Shown here piece after piece: positions 1-5,884 of a stretch of DNA of 8,750 nucleotides; position 1 is the first letter of the stretch; every line of letters starts with the position of its first letter. A program made the position numbers and the translations under genes. Under the pieces are notes generated by a model. It was given only the letters and a program-made list of their open reading frames with translations. It did not search any database and was not told where the DNA came from. The stretch is taken from the NCBI GenBank assembly GCA_019242065.1, contig JAFAWJ010001188.1, positions 1 through 8,750 on the forward strand, read 5' to 3'. The DNA is from Chloroflexota bacterium (GTDB lineage Bacteria > Chloroflexota > UBA6077 > CF-72).

Positions 1-1
1 C

Positions 2-532
2 GCGCTGCCGGTCGACGTGCAGCTGGTGATGGGCAGCGGCGCCAGCACCGGCTTCACGACGATGCTATTCAACGAGCCCGGGCGACGCGTGGTGGCGGGC
101 CACTTCTTCGGCTGCATCGGTCAGATGCTGCCCGCGGCGATGGGTACCGTCGTGGCGACCGGCAACCAGCCCACACTGCTCGTCGACGGCGACGCCAGCA
201 CGATGATGCACCTGGCGGAGCTGGAGACGGCCGTCCGGTACGACATGCCGTTGCTGGTTACCGTGTTGAATGACCAGGCGCTCGGCTCCGAGTACCACAA
301 GATGAAAGCGGGCAACCGACAGTCGGAGCTGGCGACGATTCCGACGCCGGACCTCGGCGCGGTGGCGCGCTCGTTCGGTGGTCGGGGGTGTCTGGCGACG
401 ACGGTGAAGGACGTGCGTGCTGCGGCGGACGACTGGCTGGCGAACAAGGGTGTGATGGTGATCGACGCGCGCATCTCGCGGAATGTCATTACGGTGCCGT
501 ACCGCAGATTGCACTATGGACGTGACGACTGA
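2..532 (+). CDS. Thiamine-diphosphate-binding enzyme, acetolactate-synthase-like, C-terminal part (5' partial)
   Basis: The reading frame is open from the window edge, so the gene begins upstream. What remains is about 176 residues, matching the C-terminal pyrimidine/diphosphate-binding (PP) domain of the acetolactate synthase / benzoylformate decarboxylase superfamily. These enzymes use thiamine diphosphate and Mg2+ to decarboxylate or ligate 2-oxo acids in the cytoplasm. Near the start, a GHFFGCIGQMLPAAMG segment is the usual glycine/alanine-rich run before the cofactor site. It is followed by GDASTMMHLAELETA and, at the expected distance, VLND: the ThDP motif GDG-x(about 25)-NN with the third Gly as Ala and the second Asn as Asp. 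The metal-binding Asp and Asn are kept. The acetolactate-synthase-like class is fairly sure. The substrate cannot be assigned, because the N-terminal and middle domains lie outside the window. The GNAT gene follows 46 bp downstream on the same strand. A GTG at 17 is in frame but is probably not the true start. Confidence 0.85.
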   Translation, partial: ALPVDVQLVMGSGASTGFTTMLFNEPGRRVVAGHFFGCIGQMLPAAMGTVVATGNQPTLLVDGDASTMMHLAELETAVRYDMPLLVTVLNDQALGSEYHKMKAGNRQSELATIPTPDLGAVARSFGGRGCLATTVKDVRAAADDWLANKGVMVIDARISRNVITVPYRRLHYGRDD

Positions 533-574
533 GCTTGTTCCACGCGACGTCTGAGCGTCTTCGATTCGTCACGT
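520..574. repeat. 9-bp inverted repeat between the ThDP enzyme and the GNAT gene
   Basis: ACGTGACGA at 520-528 and its exact reverse complement TCGTCACGT at 566-574 enclose 37 bases. The left arm overlaps the last codons of the ThDP enzyme and the right arm ends four bases before the GTG start of the GNAT gene. A short inner stem (GACG at 546-549 with CGTC at 556-559) is also possible. It could be an RNA stem-loop masking the GNAT start, paired half-sites for a regulator, or chance. There is no U-tract, so a standard terminator is unlikely. Confidence 0.35.
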
Positions 575-578
575 ACCG

Positions 579-1535
579 GTGACAACACTCCGGGACATAC
601 TTCCTTCGGACTATGAGCGGCTGGCGGCGATCAGTGCCGCGATTGATCCCGCTGACAGCCGTGGTCTGGAGTGGTTCCGCGAGCGCGATGCACGCCGCAG
701 TCCACAGTTACGCCTCTACCGGCTGGTGGCCGAGCGCGACGGCCTGGTTGTCGGCTGGGGTGAAGTGGGCCAGGGCTGGTGGGCGTACCATCCGCGCAAG
801 TTTTACTTGCGGCTGAATGTGGACCCTGAGTTTCAGCGTCAGGGTGTCGGCAGCTGCCTGTATACGGCGCTGATTGACCACGTTTGCGCGAACTGGAATC
901 CGAGTCGCGTGAGCGCGGAGGCTTCGGAGCTGCGGCCCTGGAGCTGCGCGTTTCTCGAGCACCGCGGTTTCCAGGAAGTGCAGCGGCGGTGGGACGCGGC
1001 GCTGCAGGTCGCGGAGGCGCGGCTGGACCGACTGCCGGCCGCGATCCGGCGGATGGTTGATTCCGGTGTGCGGATTACCACTGTGGAGCAGGAGCGCACG
1101 GTCCGCGGCGATCAGTTCGACCAGGACCTGTATGCGGTGGAGCAACGCATCTATCTGGACGAGCCGGGCTACGATCCGGAAGGGTCGCTGCAGTTCGATC
1201 AGTTCCGCGACTTCGAGCTGAATCCGAAGACGAGGGTCGACGCGGGCAGTTTTCTGGCGCTCGACGGTACGCGGCTGGTGGGGGTGAGTCGGCTACGACG
1301 CGATGCGCGCGGCGAGGGCATTCTGCATGTGGGCTTTACCGGGGTCGAGGCGGAGTATCGGGGCAGGGGCATTGCGCTGGCGCTCAAGCTGCTGACGCTG
1401 GAGTACGCGCGGGATGCCGGATTCTTGGAGATCCGCACGGAAAATGATTCGACGAATGCGCCGATGTTGCACATCAATCTGGAGCTGGGGTTCAGGCTGG
1501 AGCCAGCGTCACTCATATTTCATAAGAAGTTCTAA
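579..1535 (+). CDS. Tandem-domain GNAT family N-acetyltransferase
   Basis: The 318-residue product carries two GNAT folds. Such enzymes move an acetyl (or other acyl) group from acyl-CoA to an amine in the cytoplasm. In the first half, VDPEFQRQGVGS (residues 81-92) is motif A with the Q/R-x-x-G-x-G pyrophosphate loop, and WSCAFLEHRGF (121-131) matches the later strand. In the second half, VEAEYRGRGIA (256-266) is a second motif A, followed by TENDSTNAPMLHINLELGF (288-306), the typical N-x-x-x-N...LGF motif. The double arrangement resembles mycothiol synthase MshD and many uncharacterised paired GNATs, but I see nothing that specifies mycothiol. The start is GTG at 579: the in-frame stop at 552-554 leaves no earlier ATG, GTG or TTG. 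No Shine-Dalgarno sequence precedes it. It may be co-transcribed with the ThDP enzyme 46 bp upstream. Substrate unknown. Confidence 0.88.
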   Translation: MTTLRDILPSDYERLAAISAAIDPADSRGLEWFRERDARRSPQLRLYRLVAERDGLVVGWGEVGQGWWAYHPRKFYLRLNVDPEFQRQGVGSCLYTALIDHVCANWNPSRVSAEASELRPWSCAFLEHRGFQEVQRRWDAALQVAEARLDRLPAAIRRMVDSGVRITTVEQERTVRGDQFDQDLYAVEQRIYLDEPGYDPEGSLQFDQFRDFELNPKTRVDAGSFLALDGTRLVGVSRLRRDARGEGILHVGFTGVEAEYRGRGIALALKLLTLEYARDAGFLEIRTENDSTNAPMLHINLELGFRLEPASLIFHKKF

Positions 1536-1656
1536 GTTGGTTTCGTGTCTGTCCTGAATAAGGTTCGCACATGTCACAGGCCTGCGTTTCTCAACTTCCT
1601 GGACAGGCTTTCGGACTTTCACGTCGGTGCGTTAGAAGTGTGTCCCTTTGACCTTG

Positions 1657-1682
1657 GGGAGTTCGCGCATGCGCGAACTCCC
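1657..1682. terminator. 26-bp perfect palindrome between convergent genes, possible bidirectional terminator
   Basis: Bases 1657-1682 are fully self-complementary: GGGAGTTCGCG, then CATG, then CGCGAACTCCC. As RNA this gives an 11-bp stem with a 4-base loop from either strand. It lies in the 161-bp gap between the GNAT gene (ending 1535) and the convergent thiolase gene (ending 1697), which is where a shared terminator would be expected. Neither side has a U-tract, so it is not a canonical intrinsic terminator. Transcript-end stabilisation or a protein-binding palindrome are alternatives. The rest of the gap (1536-1656) shows no gene, only a weak CTGTCC...GGACAG pairing. Confidence 0.5.
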
Positions 1683-1696
1683 ACCAAAACCCGTGT

Positions 1697-2857
1697 TTAG
1701 ACCCGTTCGATGATCATGGCCATGCCCTGGCCGCCGCCTACGCACATGGTTTCCAGGCCGACGGATTTGTTCAGCGCGGTCAGCTCGTTCAGGAGTGTGC
1801 ACAGGATGCGGGCGCCGGTCATGCCGAAGGGGTGGCCCAGGGCGATGGCGCCCCCGTGGGGATTGAGTTTGTCGGAGAAGGGATCGATGCCCAGTTTTCT
1901 CGCCGACGGGATGACCTGCGCGGCAAAGGCCTCGTTGATTTCTACGATGTCGATGTCGTCGATGGTCATACCCGCGCGCTCGAGCGCCTGACGCGAGGCG
2001 TCCACTGGTCCCAGGCCCATGATCTCGGGGTCCAGTGCCGAGACGCCCGTCGCGATCACGCGCGCCAGCGGCTGCACGCCCAGCTCGCGCGCACGCGAGT
2101 CGGACATCAGGACCACCGCCGCCGCGCCGTCGTTGAGCGGACACGAATTGCCGGCGGTCACCGAGCCGTCCTCGCGGAAGGCCGGCTTGAGCGTGCCGAG
2201 GACCTCCACCGTCGTGCCTGGCCGCGGGCCATCGTCGCGGGTGAACATCTCGCCGTTCGGCAGCGGCACCGGCACGATCTCGCGATCGAAGAAGCCGGAT
2301 TCCTGGGCGGCCACGGCGGCGGTCTGGCTCTTGACCGCGTACTGGTCCATCTCCTGGCGGCTGATGCCCTCGCGCTCGGCGACGTTTTCGGCGGTCAGGC
2401 CCATCGAGATATAGATGTCGGGGAAGCCCTCGGCGTTGCCGGGCTCCAGACGCGGGTTGCGCGCGGAGCCCGGGTCGGAGGTGCCATTGACAAACCGCGA
2501 GACGCACTCCACGCCAACGGACAGGAAGACGTCGCCCTCGCCGGCTTTGATGGCATGCGTGGCCATGCGCGTGGTGGCCAGCGAGCTCGAGCAGTAGCGA
2601 TTCACGGTGACACCCGGCGAGTTGACCTGACTCAGGATGCTGACGACGCGCGCCAGGTTGAAGCCCTGTTCGCCGCCGGGCAGTCCGCAGCCGCACAGCA
2701 GGTCCTCGACCATCTCGGGTTTGAGCTGTGGCACTTTGTCCATGACGCTGGAGACGACGTGGGCGGCCAGGTTGTCGGGGCGGACGTCGACGAGATGACC
2801 TTTGCCGGCGCGGCCGATAGGCGAGCGTGTGGCGGCGACGATGACGGCTTCTGGCAT
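1697..2857 (-). CDS. Acetyl-CoA C-acyltransferase (thiolase)
   Basis: The 386-residue product is a full-length thiolase. It cleaves 3-oxoacyl-CoA with CoA to acetyl-CoA and a shortened acyl-CoA, or condenses two acyl-CoAs. The N-terminus (VIVAATRSPIGRAGKG) is typical. The catalytic set is complete: nucleophile Cys89 in VNRYCSSSLA, Asn308 in NEAFAAQ, His342 in GGAIALGHPFGMTGAR and Cys372 in CVGGGQGMAMI. The start at 2857 is preferred because GGGAGG lies 8 bases upstream on the minus strand. A longer frame reaching 2881 adds only eight non-family residues and would place that site inside the gene. Stop is TAA. The gene lies 123 bp downstream of the uncharacterised gene on the same strand. No other beta-oxidation gene is visible, so degradative (FadA-like) versus biosynthetic (PhaA/AtoB-like) use cannot be settled from context. 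The residue set and length fit either. Confidence 0.95.
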   Translation of the reverse strand: MPEAVIVAATRSPIGRAGKGHLVDVRPDNLAAHVVSSVMDKVPQLKPEMVEDLLCGCGLPGGEQGFNLARVVSILSQVNSPGVTVNRYCSSSLATTRMATHAIKAGEGDVFLSVGVECVSRFVNGTSDPGSARNPRLEPGNAEGFPDIYISMGLTAENVAEREGISRQEMDQYAVKSQTAAVAAQESGFFDREIVPVPLPNGEMFTRDDGPRPGTTVEVLGTLKPAFREDGSVTAGNSCPLNDGAAAVVLMSDSRARELGVQPLARVIATGVSALDPEIMGLGPVDASRQALERAGMTIDDIDIVEINEAFAAQVIPSARKLGIDPFSDKLNPHGGAIALGHPFGMTGARILCTLLNELTALNKSVGLETMCVGGGQGMAMIIERV

Positions 2858-2865
2858 GGAGCAAA

Positions 2866-2871
2866 CCTCCC
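2866..2871 (-). promoter_or_regulatory. Strong Shine-Dalgarno site of the thiolase gene
   Basis: On the minus strand GGGAGG precedes the ATG at 2857 by 8 bases, an ideal ribosome binding site. It decides the start codon. It is the only clean Shine-Dalgarno sequence in front of any gene start in this window, which suggests the thiolase is strongly translated relative to its neighbours. Confidence 0.8.
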
Positions 2872-2980
2872 GGTGTCGCACAGCGTAACGCCAACGCGCG
2901 GCGATGGGTTTCCTCGGGGATACTCGAGTCGGGCTGACACGCGGCCCAGACAGGAATCGGAATGTTTCGAGACGGGGGAC

Positions 2981-3721
2981 TCAGGGTGCCACGCGGGGGC
3001 GGCGGTGGGTGGGGGTTTTGCGCCATGGGAGGCGAACGTGTGCGTCGAGGGTCTCGGCAGCCAGGAGATTGGCGGCGGCTTCGAGGTCGGTTTGGGCCGC
3101 CGCGGGCGTGGGCCGCGGGGTGGGTAGGTGGACCGCGGCCGCCCAGCGCGGCCAGCTCTGGAGGACTTTGGCGTGCGCGCCGCTCGGGGTGTGGACTTCG
3201 GTGGCGTGCACCAGCACGCGCCGCTCCAGCTCGCGGGCTGCGTCGGCTACGCGCCTACTGGCCTGGACCTCGGGCGGGATCACCAGCTGGTCGGTCTGGA
3301 TTTCCCCGGCGGCGTGCGTCGCATCGAGCAGCCAGTGGCCGGCCGCGGACAGTCCGTCCAGTTGCCAGGCCGCGCCGCCGCTGCCGACGGCATACAGCGC
3401 CGGCCACAGGCGCTTGTGGACGTAGGTCACTTTGCCGGCGATGAGTTTGGTTGAGAGGACCTGGGGGTCGTCTTCGAGCGCTTGCATGGCGGCGTAGATG
3501 ACGGGGCCGCGGGGGTGGGCCAACCACGAGGTGTGCAGTGGCGCGTCGACGATCATGCCGACGAGCGAGGGCAGCGCAGGATCTGAGAATAGCAGCAGGC
3601 CGCAGCGCGCGAGGGACTCGCGGGCGCGCGCGAGGGCTTGGGCCACGTTGGCGGGTTCAACTTCCAGTTCTATGGTCGTGACATCCCTTCTGTCGACCCT
3701 CATTCCACGCCATTGCGTCAC
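2981..3721 (-). CDS. Uncharacterised protein, possibly winged-helix / AlkZ-related
   Basis: I cannot name this family with confidence. The product is 246 residues from GTG at 3721, or 240 from ATG at 3703; neither has a good ribosome binding site, and the start is uncertain. There is no signal peptide or membrane segment, so it should be cytoplasmic. Features that look conserved (numbering from GTG): LPSLVGMIVD (50-59), SWLAHPRG (65-72), GKVTYVHKRLWPALYAV (96-112) and EVHTPSGAHAKVLQSW (175-190). Residues 118-175 (QLDGLSAAGHWLLDATHAAGEIQTDQL onward, in pieces) could form a winged helix ending in a long charged helix. The tail is Pro/Arg-rich and basic. The GK...LWPALYAV and winged-helix pattern reminds me of AlkZ/YcaQ-related proteins, but the glycosylase catalytic signature is not evident, so I assign no function. 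It is divergent from the VOC-WYL pair and lies upstream of the thiolase on the same strand. Confidence 0.78.
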   Translation of the reverse strand: MTQWRGMRVDRRDVTTIELEVEPANVAQALARARESLARCGLLLFSDPALPSLVGMIVDAPLHTSWLAHPRGPVIYAAMQALEDDPQVLSTKLIAGKVTYVHKRLWPALYAVGSGGAAWQLDGLSAAGHWLLDATHAAGEIQTDQLVIPPEVQASRRVADAARELERRVLVHATEVHTPSGAHAKVLQSWPRWAAAVHLPTPRPTPAAAQTDLEAAANLLAAETLDAHVRLPWRKTPTHRRPRVAP

Positions 3722-3730
3722 GGCAAGCAG

Positions 3731-3736
3731 ACAGTA
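3731..3736 (-). promoter_or_regulatory. Possible -10 element for the uncharacterised gene
   Basis: On the minus strand TACTGT (a TAnnnT-type hexamer) sits 9 bases before the GTG at 3721. That placement would start transcription almost at the start codon, giving a leaderless or near-leaderless mRNA. There is no convincing -35 box. The motif is short and could be chance. The divergent VOC promoter must share this same 44-62 bp region. Confidence 0.2.
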
Positions 3737-3765
3737 CAGCTTCGCAGGGTGGCAGACTGCTGGGC

Positions 3766-4122
3766 ATGATCCTGGGTACGCATTCCATCATCTATGCCGA
3801 AGACGCTGAGCGGGCGCGGGCTTTCTTTCGCGATGTGCTCGGCTATCCGTTTGTCGACGTGCACGCTGGTTGGCTGATCTTCAAGCTGCCGCCTGGTGAG
3901 CTGGGTATCCATCCCACCGAGGCGGCGGACAGCGGGCGGCAGGAGCTGTATTTGATGTGCGATGACATCGATCAGACGGTCAGCGAGCTTGAAGCGAAGG
4001 GTGTTGAGTTCGGCGGGCCTGTCGTCGATGCCGGGTTTGGTCGGCTCATCAGCGTCAAGGTGCCCGGTGCCGGCCAAGTGGGACTGTACCAGCCTCGCCA
4101 CCCCCTCGCCCTCTCACTCTGA
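3766..4122 (+). CDS. VOC (glyoxalase/bleomycin-resistance) family protein
   Basis: The 118-residue product is one vicinal-oxygen-chelate protein, made of two beta-alpha-beta-beta-beta modules. The first is HSIIYAEDAERARAFFRDVLG (split here: HSIIYAEDAE / RARAFFRDVLGYPFVD), residues 6-31. The second begins at ELYLMCDDIDQTVSELEAKG (60-79) and ends in GQVGLYQPRHP. His6 and His49 are candidate metal ligands. The C-terminal Glu ligand of classical glyoxalases is not obvious in the VGLYQP strand, so metal-dependent catalysis is unsure and a binding or sequestering role is possible. It is followed by the WYL regulator after only 6 bp, so the two are almost certainly co-transcribed. A divergent gene starts 44-62 bp upstream. 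Start is ATG with a weak, distant AGGGTGG. I suspect a small-molecule detoxification or sensing role, by context only. Confidence 0.88.
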   Translation: MILGTHSIIYAEDAERARAFFRDVLGYPFVDVHAGWLIFKLPPGELGIHPTEAADSGRQELYLMCDDIDQTVSELEAKGVEFGGPVVDAGFGRLISVKVPGAGQVGLYQPRHPLALSL

Positions 4123-4128
4123 ACGCGT

Positions 4129-5103
4129 ATGGCGAACACGAGCTCGCGGACGCTGCGGCTGTTGTCGTTGCTGCAGACGCATCGTTTCTGGGCGGGCGAC
4201 GAGCTGGCCGATCGGCTGGGGGTCTCGGCGCGCACGTTGCGGCGGGACGTCGATCGGCTGCGCGAGCTGGGTTATCCGGTCGAGGCACGGCGGGGGATCG
4301 ACGGCGGCTACCAGCTGGCGGCGGGAGCGGCCTTGCCACCGCTGGTGCTTGACGACGACGAGGCGGTGGCCCTGGCCATCGGTCTGCGAGCGGCGGCGCA
4401 GGGCGCGATCGCGGGGATCGAGGAGTCGTCGGTGCGGGCGCTGGCCAAGGTGGCGCGCATCATGCCGCCCCATTTGCGGCGGCGGGTCGATGCACTGCGC
4501 GCGATGACCAGCGGGCCGGCCGTCTGGAGTGGCGGACCCTACGTCGACGCGGGCGTGCTCACCACCATCGCCCAGGCCTGTCGCGACGAGGAGCGCCTGC
4601 GCTTTGCCTACACCGCGCAGAGCTCGGAGCGCAGCACGCGGCACGTCGAGCCGCATCGCCTGGTGTCGCTGGGTCAGCGCTGGTACCTGGTGGCCTTCGA
4701 CCTCGGTCGCGGGGACTGGCGCAGCTTTCGACTGGATCGGCTGGACGGTTTGCGGACGACGGGCATGCGGTTTCAGCCGCGGGAGCTGCCGGCGGTGGAC
4801 GCAGTGAGCTTTGTGCGGGCGGGCATTCAGAACTTGCCGACGCGGCGGCGAATTGAAGTGGTGGTGCACGCGTCGGCGGCGACGGTGCGGGACCGCGTGG
4901 GGCAGTGGGCGAGTTTAGAGGAGGTGGACGAGGGGACGTGCCGATTGCGGATGACGGTGGACAACCTGGACTGGCCGGCGCTGGCGCTGGGGACGATTGG
5001 GGCGGAGTTCGAGGTGGTGCGGCCGACGGAGCTGATTGACCACTTGCGCGATTGGGGGGCGAGATTTACGCGCGCGGCGGCGGGCGACGAGCAAAGAAGG
5101 TGA
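4129..5103 (+). CDS. YafY-type transcriptional regulator with HTH and WYL domains
   Basis: The 324-residue product is a DNA-binding regulator. Residues 8-62 form an HTH_11-type winged helix: ELADRLGVSARTLRRDVDRL is the helix-turn-helix, and RGIDGGYQLAAG the wing. A linker with VLDDDEAVALAIGLRAAA (73-90) follows, as usual in this family. The WYL domain spans about 140-215, with RWYLVAFD (184-191; W185, Y186, L187) and the Arg-rich WRSFRLDRLDGL (197-208) that binds ligand or nucleic acid in studied members. The C-terminal WCX-like extension runs to the end. Length is normal for the family. The ATG lies 6 bp after the VOC stop with no Shine-Dalgarno site, suggesting coupled translation. WYL proteins often regulate their own operon and divergent neighbours, so the VOC gene and the uncharacterised minus-strand gene are likely targets (inference). 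It ends 13 bp from the convergent GNAT gene, with no terminator visible. Confidence 0.93.
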   Translation: MANTSSRTLRLLSLLQTHRFWAGDELADRLGVSARTLRRDVDRLRELGYPVEARRGIDGGYQLAAGAALPPLVLDDDEAVALAIGLRAAAQGAIAGIEESSVRALAKVARIMPPHLRRRVDALRAMTSGPAVWSGGPYVDAGVLTTIAQACRDEERLRFAYTAQSSERSTRHVEPHRLVSLGQRWYLVAFDLGRGDWRSFRLDRLDGLRTTGMRFQPRELPAVDAVSFVRAGIQNLPTRRRIEVVVHASAATVRDRVGQWASLEEVDEGTCRLRMTVDNLDWPALALGTIGAEFEVVRPTELIDHLRDWGARFTRAAAGDEQRR

Positions 5104-5116
5104 AGAGGAGGTGAGG

Positions 5117-5884
5117 CTAGGTGGTGGGTGTCAGGGGATCGACCAGCGGCACCGTTGGGGTTGCTAACTGGTGGTGGAGGTCGGCCAGTTCGCGGCCGAC
5201 AGTGTCGGGAGTCCACGCCGTCCAGATGGCCTCCAACGTGGCTGTGACCCACTCTGACGGGACTCCATCAATAGGCGCCGGCGGCCTCGGGGCGAACAGC
5301 AGATCCATGTGGGGCACCGCTTGTTTGTCGGCGGCCAGTGGCGGCTGCGTGTAGCGGATCCCGACGCGACGGAAGCCCAGGTGGCCGAACACCTTCAGTC
5401 GCTCGATCGGGTCGACACTCTCCAGCGCGAGAAGGTCCGGTGGTGTGCGCCACGGACTGTCTACTTCGATGAACACGCCACGGCAGGCGGGATGGCCGTG
5501 CTGAACGGCCTCCGCATCGAGGATCGATTGGCGACCGTCGAACAACACCCGACCCAGCCCCCGCTGACGACGGGTGTGATCCACCACCAGGTACTCGGAA
5601 AAGCCGCAGTTGGAGCGCTCGACGTAGCTGAAAATGCTCGCGCCGACCAGTCCAGAGGTGTCGAACGCGGCCAGCACGACGAACTTCCGAGACGCATCGA
5701 GCCCATTTTCGGACAGGAACTCCTGGATCCGGTCCAGACCGAGCACCGAGTTGGGATCCGGAAACGCGCGGTTCAGCAGGTGCATCAGATCACCCAGCCG
5801 CGGGTCTGCCGGCCGGGTGATCTGCTCCAGGTGGATGGCGTCGATCAGCGTGCGACCGGTGCCGGCATCGCTTCGCGAACGCAT
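5117..5884 (-). CDS. GNAT family N-acetyltransferase
   Basis: From the ATG at 5884 the product is 255 residues. It has one GNAT domain: strands VLAAFDTSGLVGASIFSYVE (70-89) and EYLVVDHTRRQRGLGRVLFD (97-116), where RQRGLG is the acetyl-CoA pyrophosphate loop. IERLKVFGHLGFRRVGIRY is the late strand typical of the fold. A roughly 55-residue C-terminal tail (SEWVTATLEAIWTAWTPD and following) extends beyond it and may be a substrate-specific addition. The open frame extends to 6067, but that part only overlaps the aminotransferase and is Arg/Gly-rich and unlike a protein N-terminus. I therefore choose 5884, a 40-bp overlap with the aminotransferase. A rare CTG at 5848, overlapping the aminotransferase stop, is an alternative. 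It is the last gene of the minus-strand VOC-aminotransferase-GNAT operon. Substrate unknown. Confidence 0.85.
   Translation of the reverse strand: MRSRSDAGTGRTLIDAIHLEQITRPADPRLGDLMHLLNRAFPDPNSVLGLDRIQEFLSENGLDASRKFVVLAAFDTSGLVGASIFSYVERSNCGFSEYLVVDHTRRQRGLGRVLFDGRQSILDAEAVQHGHPACRGVFIEVDSPWRTPPDLLALESVDPIERLKVFGHLGFRRVGIRYTQPPLAADKQAVPHMDLLFAPRPPAPIDGVPSEWVTATLEAIWTAWTPDTVGRELADLHHQLATPTVPLVDPLTPTT

Noticed and set aside
1632..3026. 464-codon minus-strand open frame overlapping the thiolase in another frame
   Set aside because: The product is an Arg/Pro-rich string without motifs and begins in low-complexity proline. It is a frame shadow of the thiolase.
1832..3127. 431-codon plus-strand open frame antisense to the thiolase
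   Set aside because: It lies over a thiolase with every catalytic residue in place. Its own product is rich in Arg, Gly, His and Ala with no recognisable domain, as expected of a GC-rich shadow frame.
4114..4869. 251-codon minus-strand frame within the WYL regulator
   Set aside because: It is antisense to a complete, well-formed regulator. The product is His/Arg/Pro-rich without motifs.
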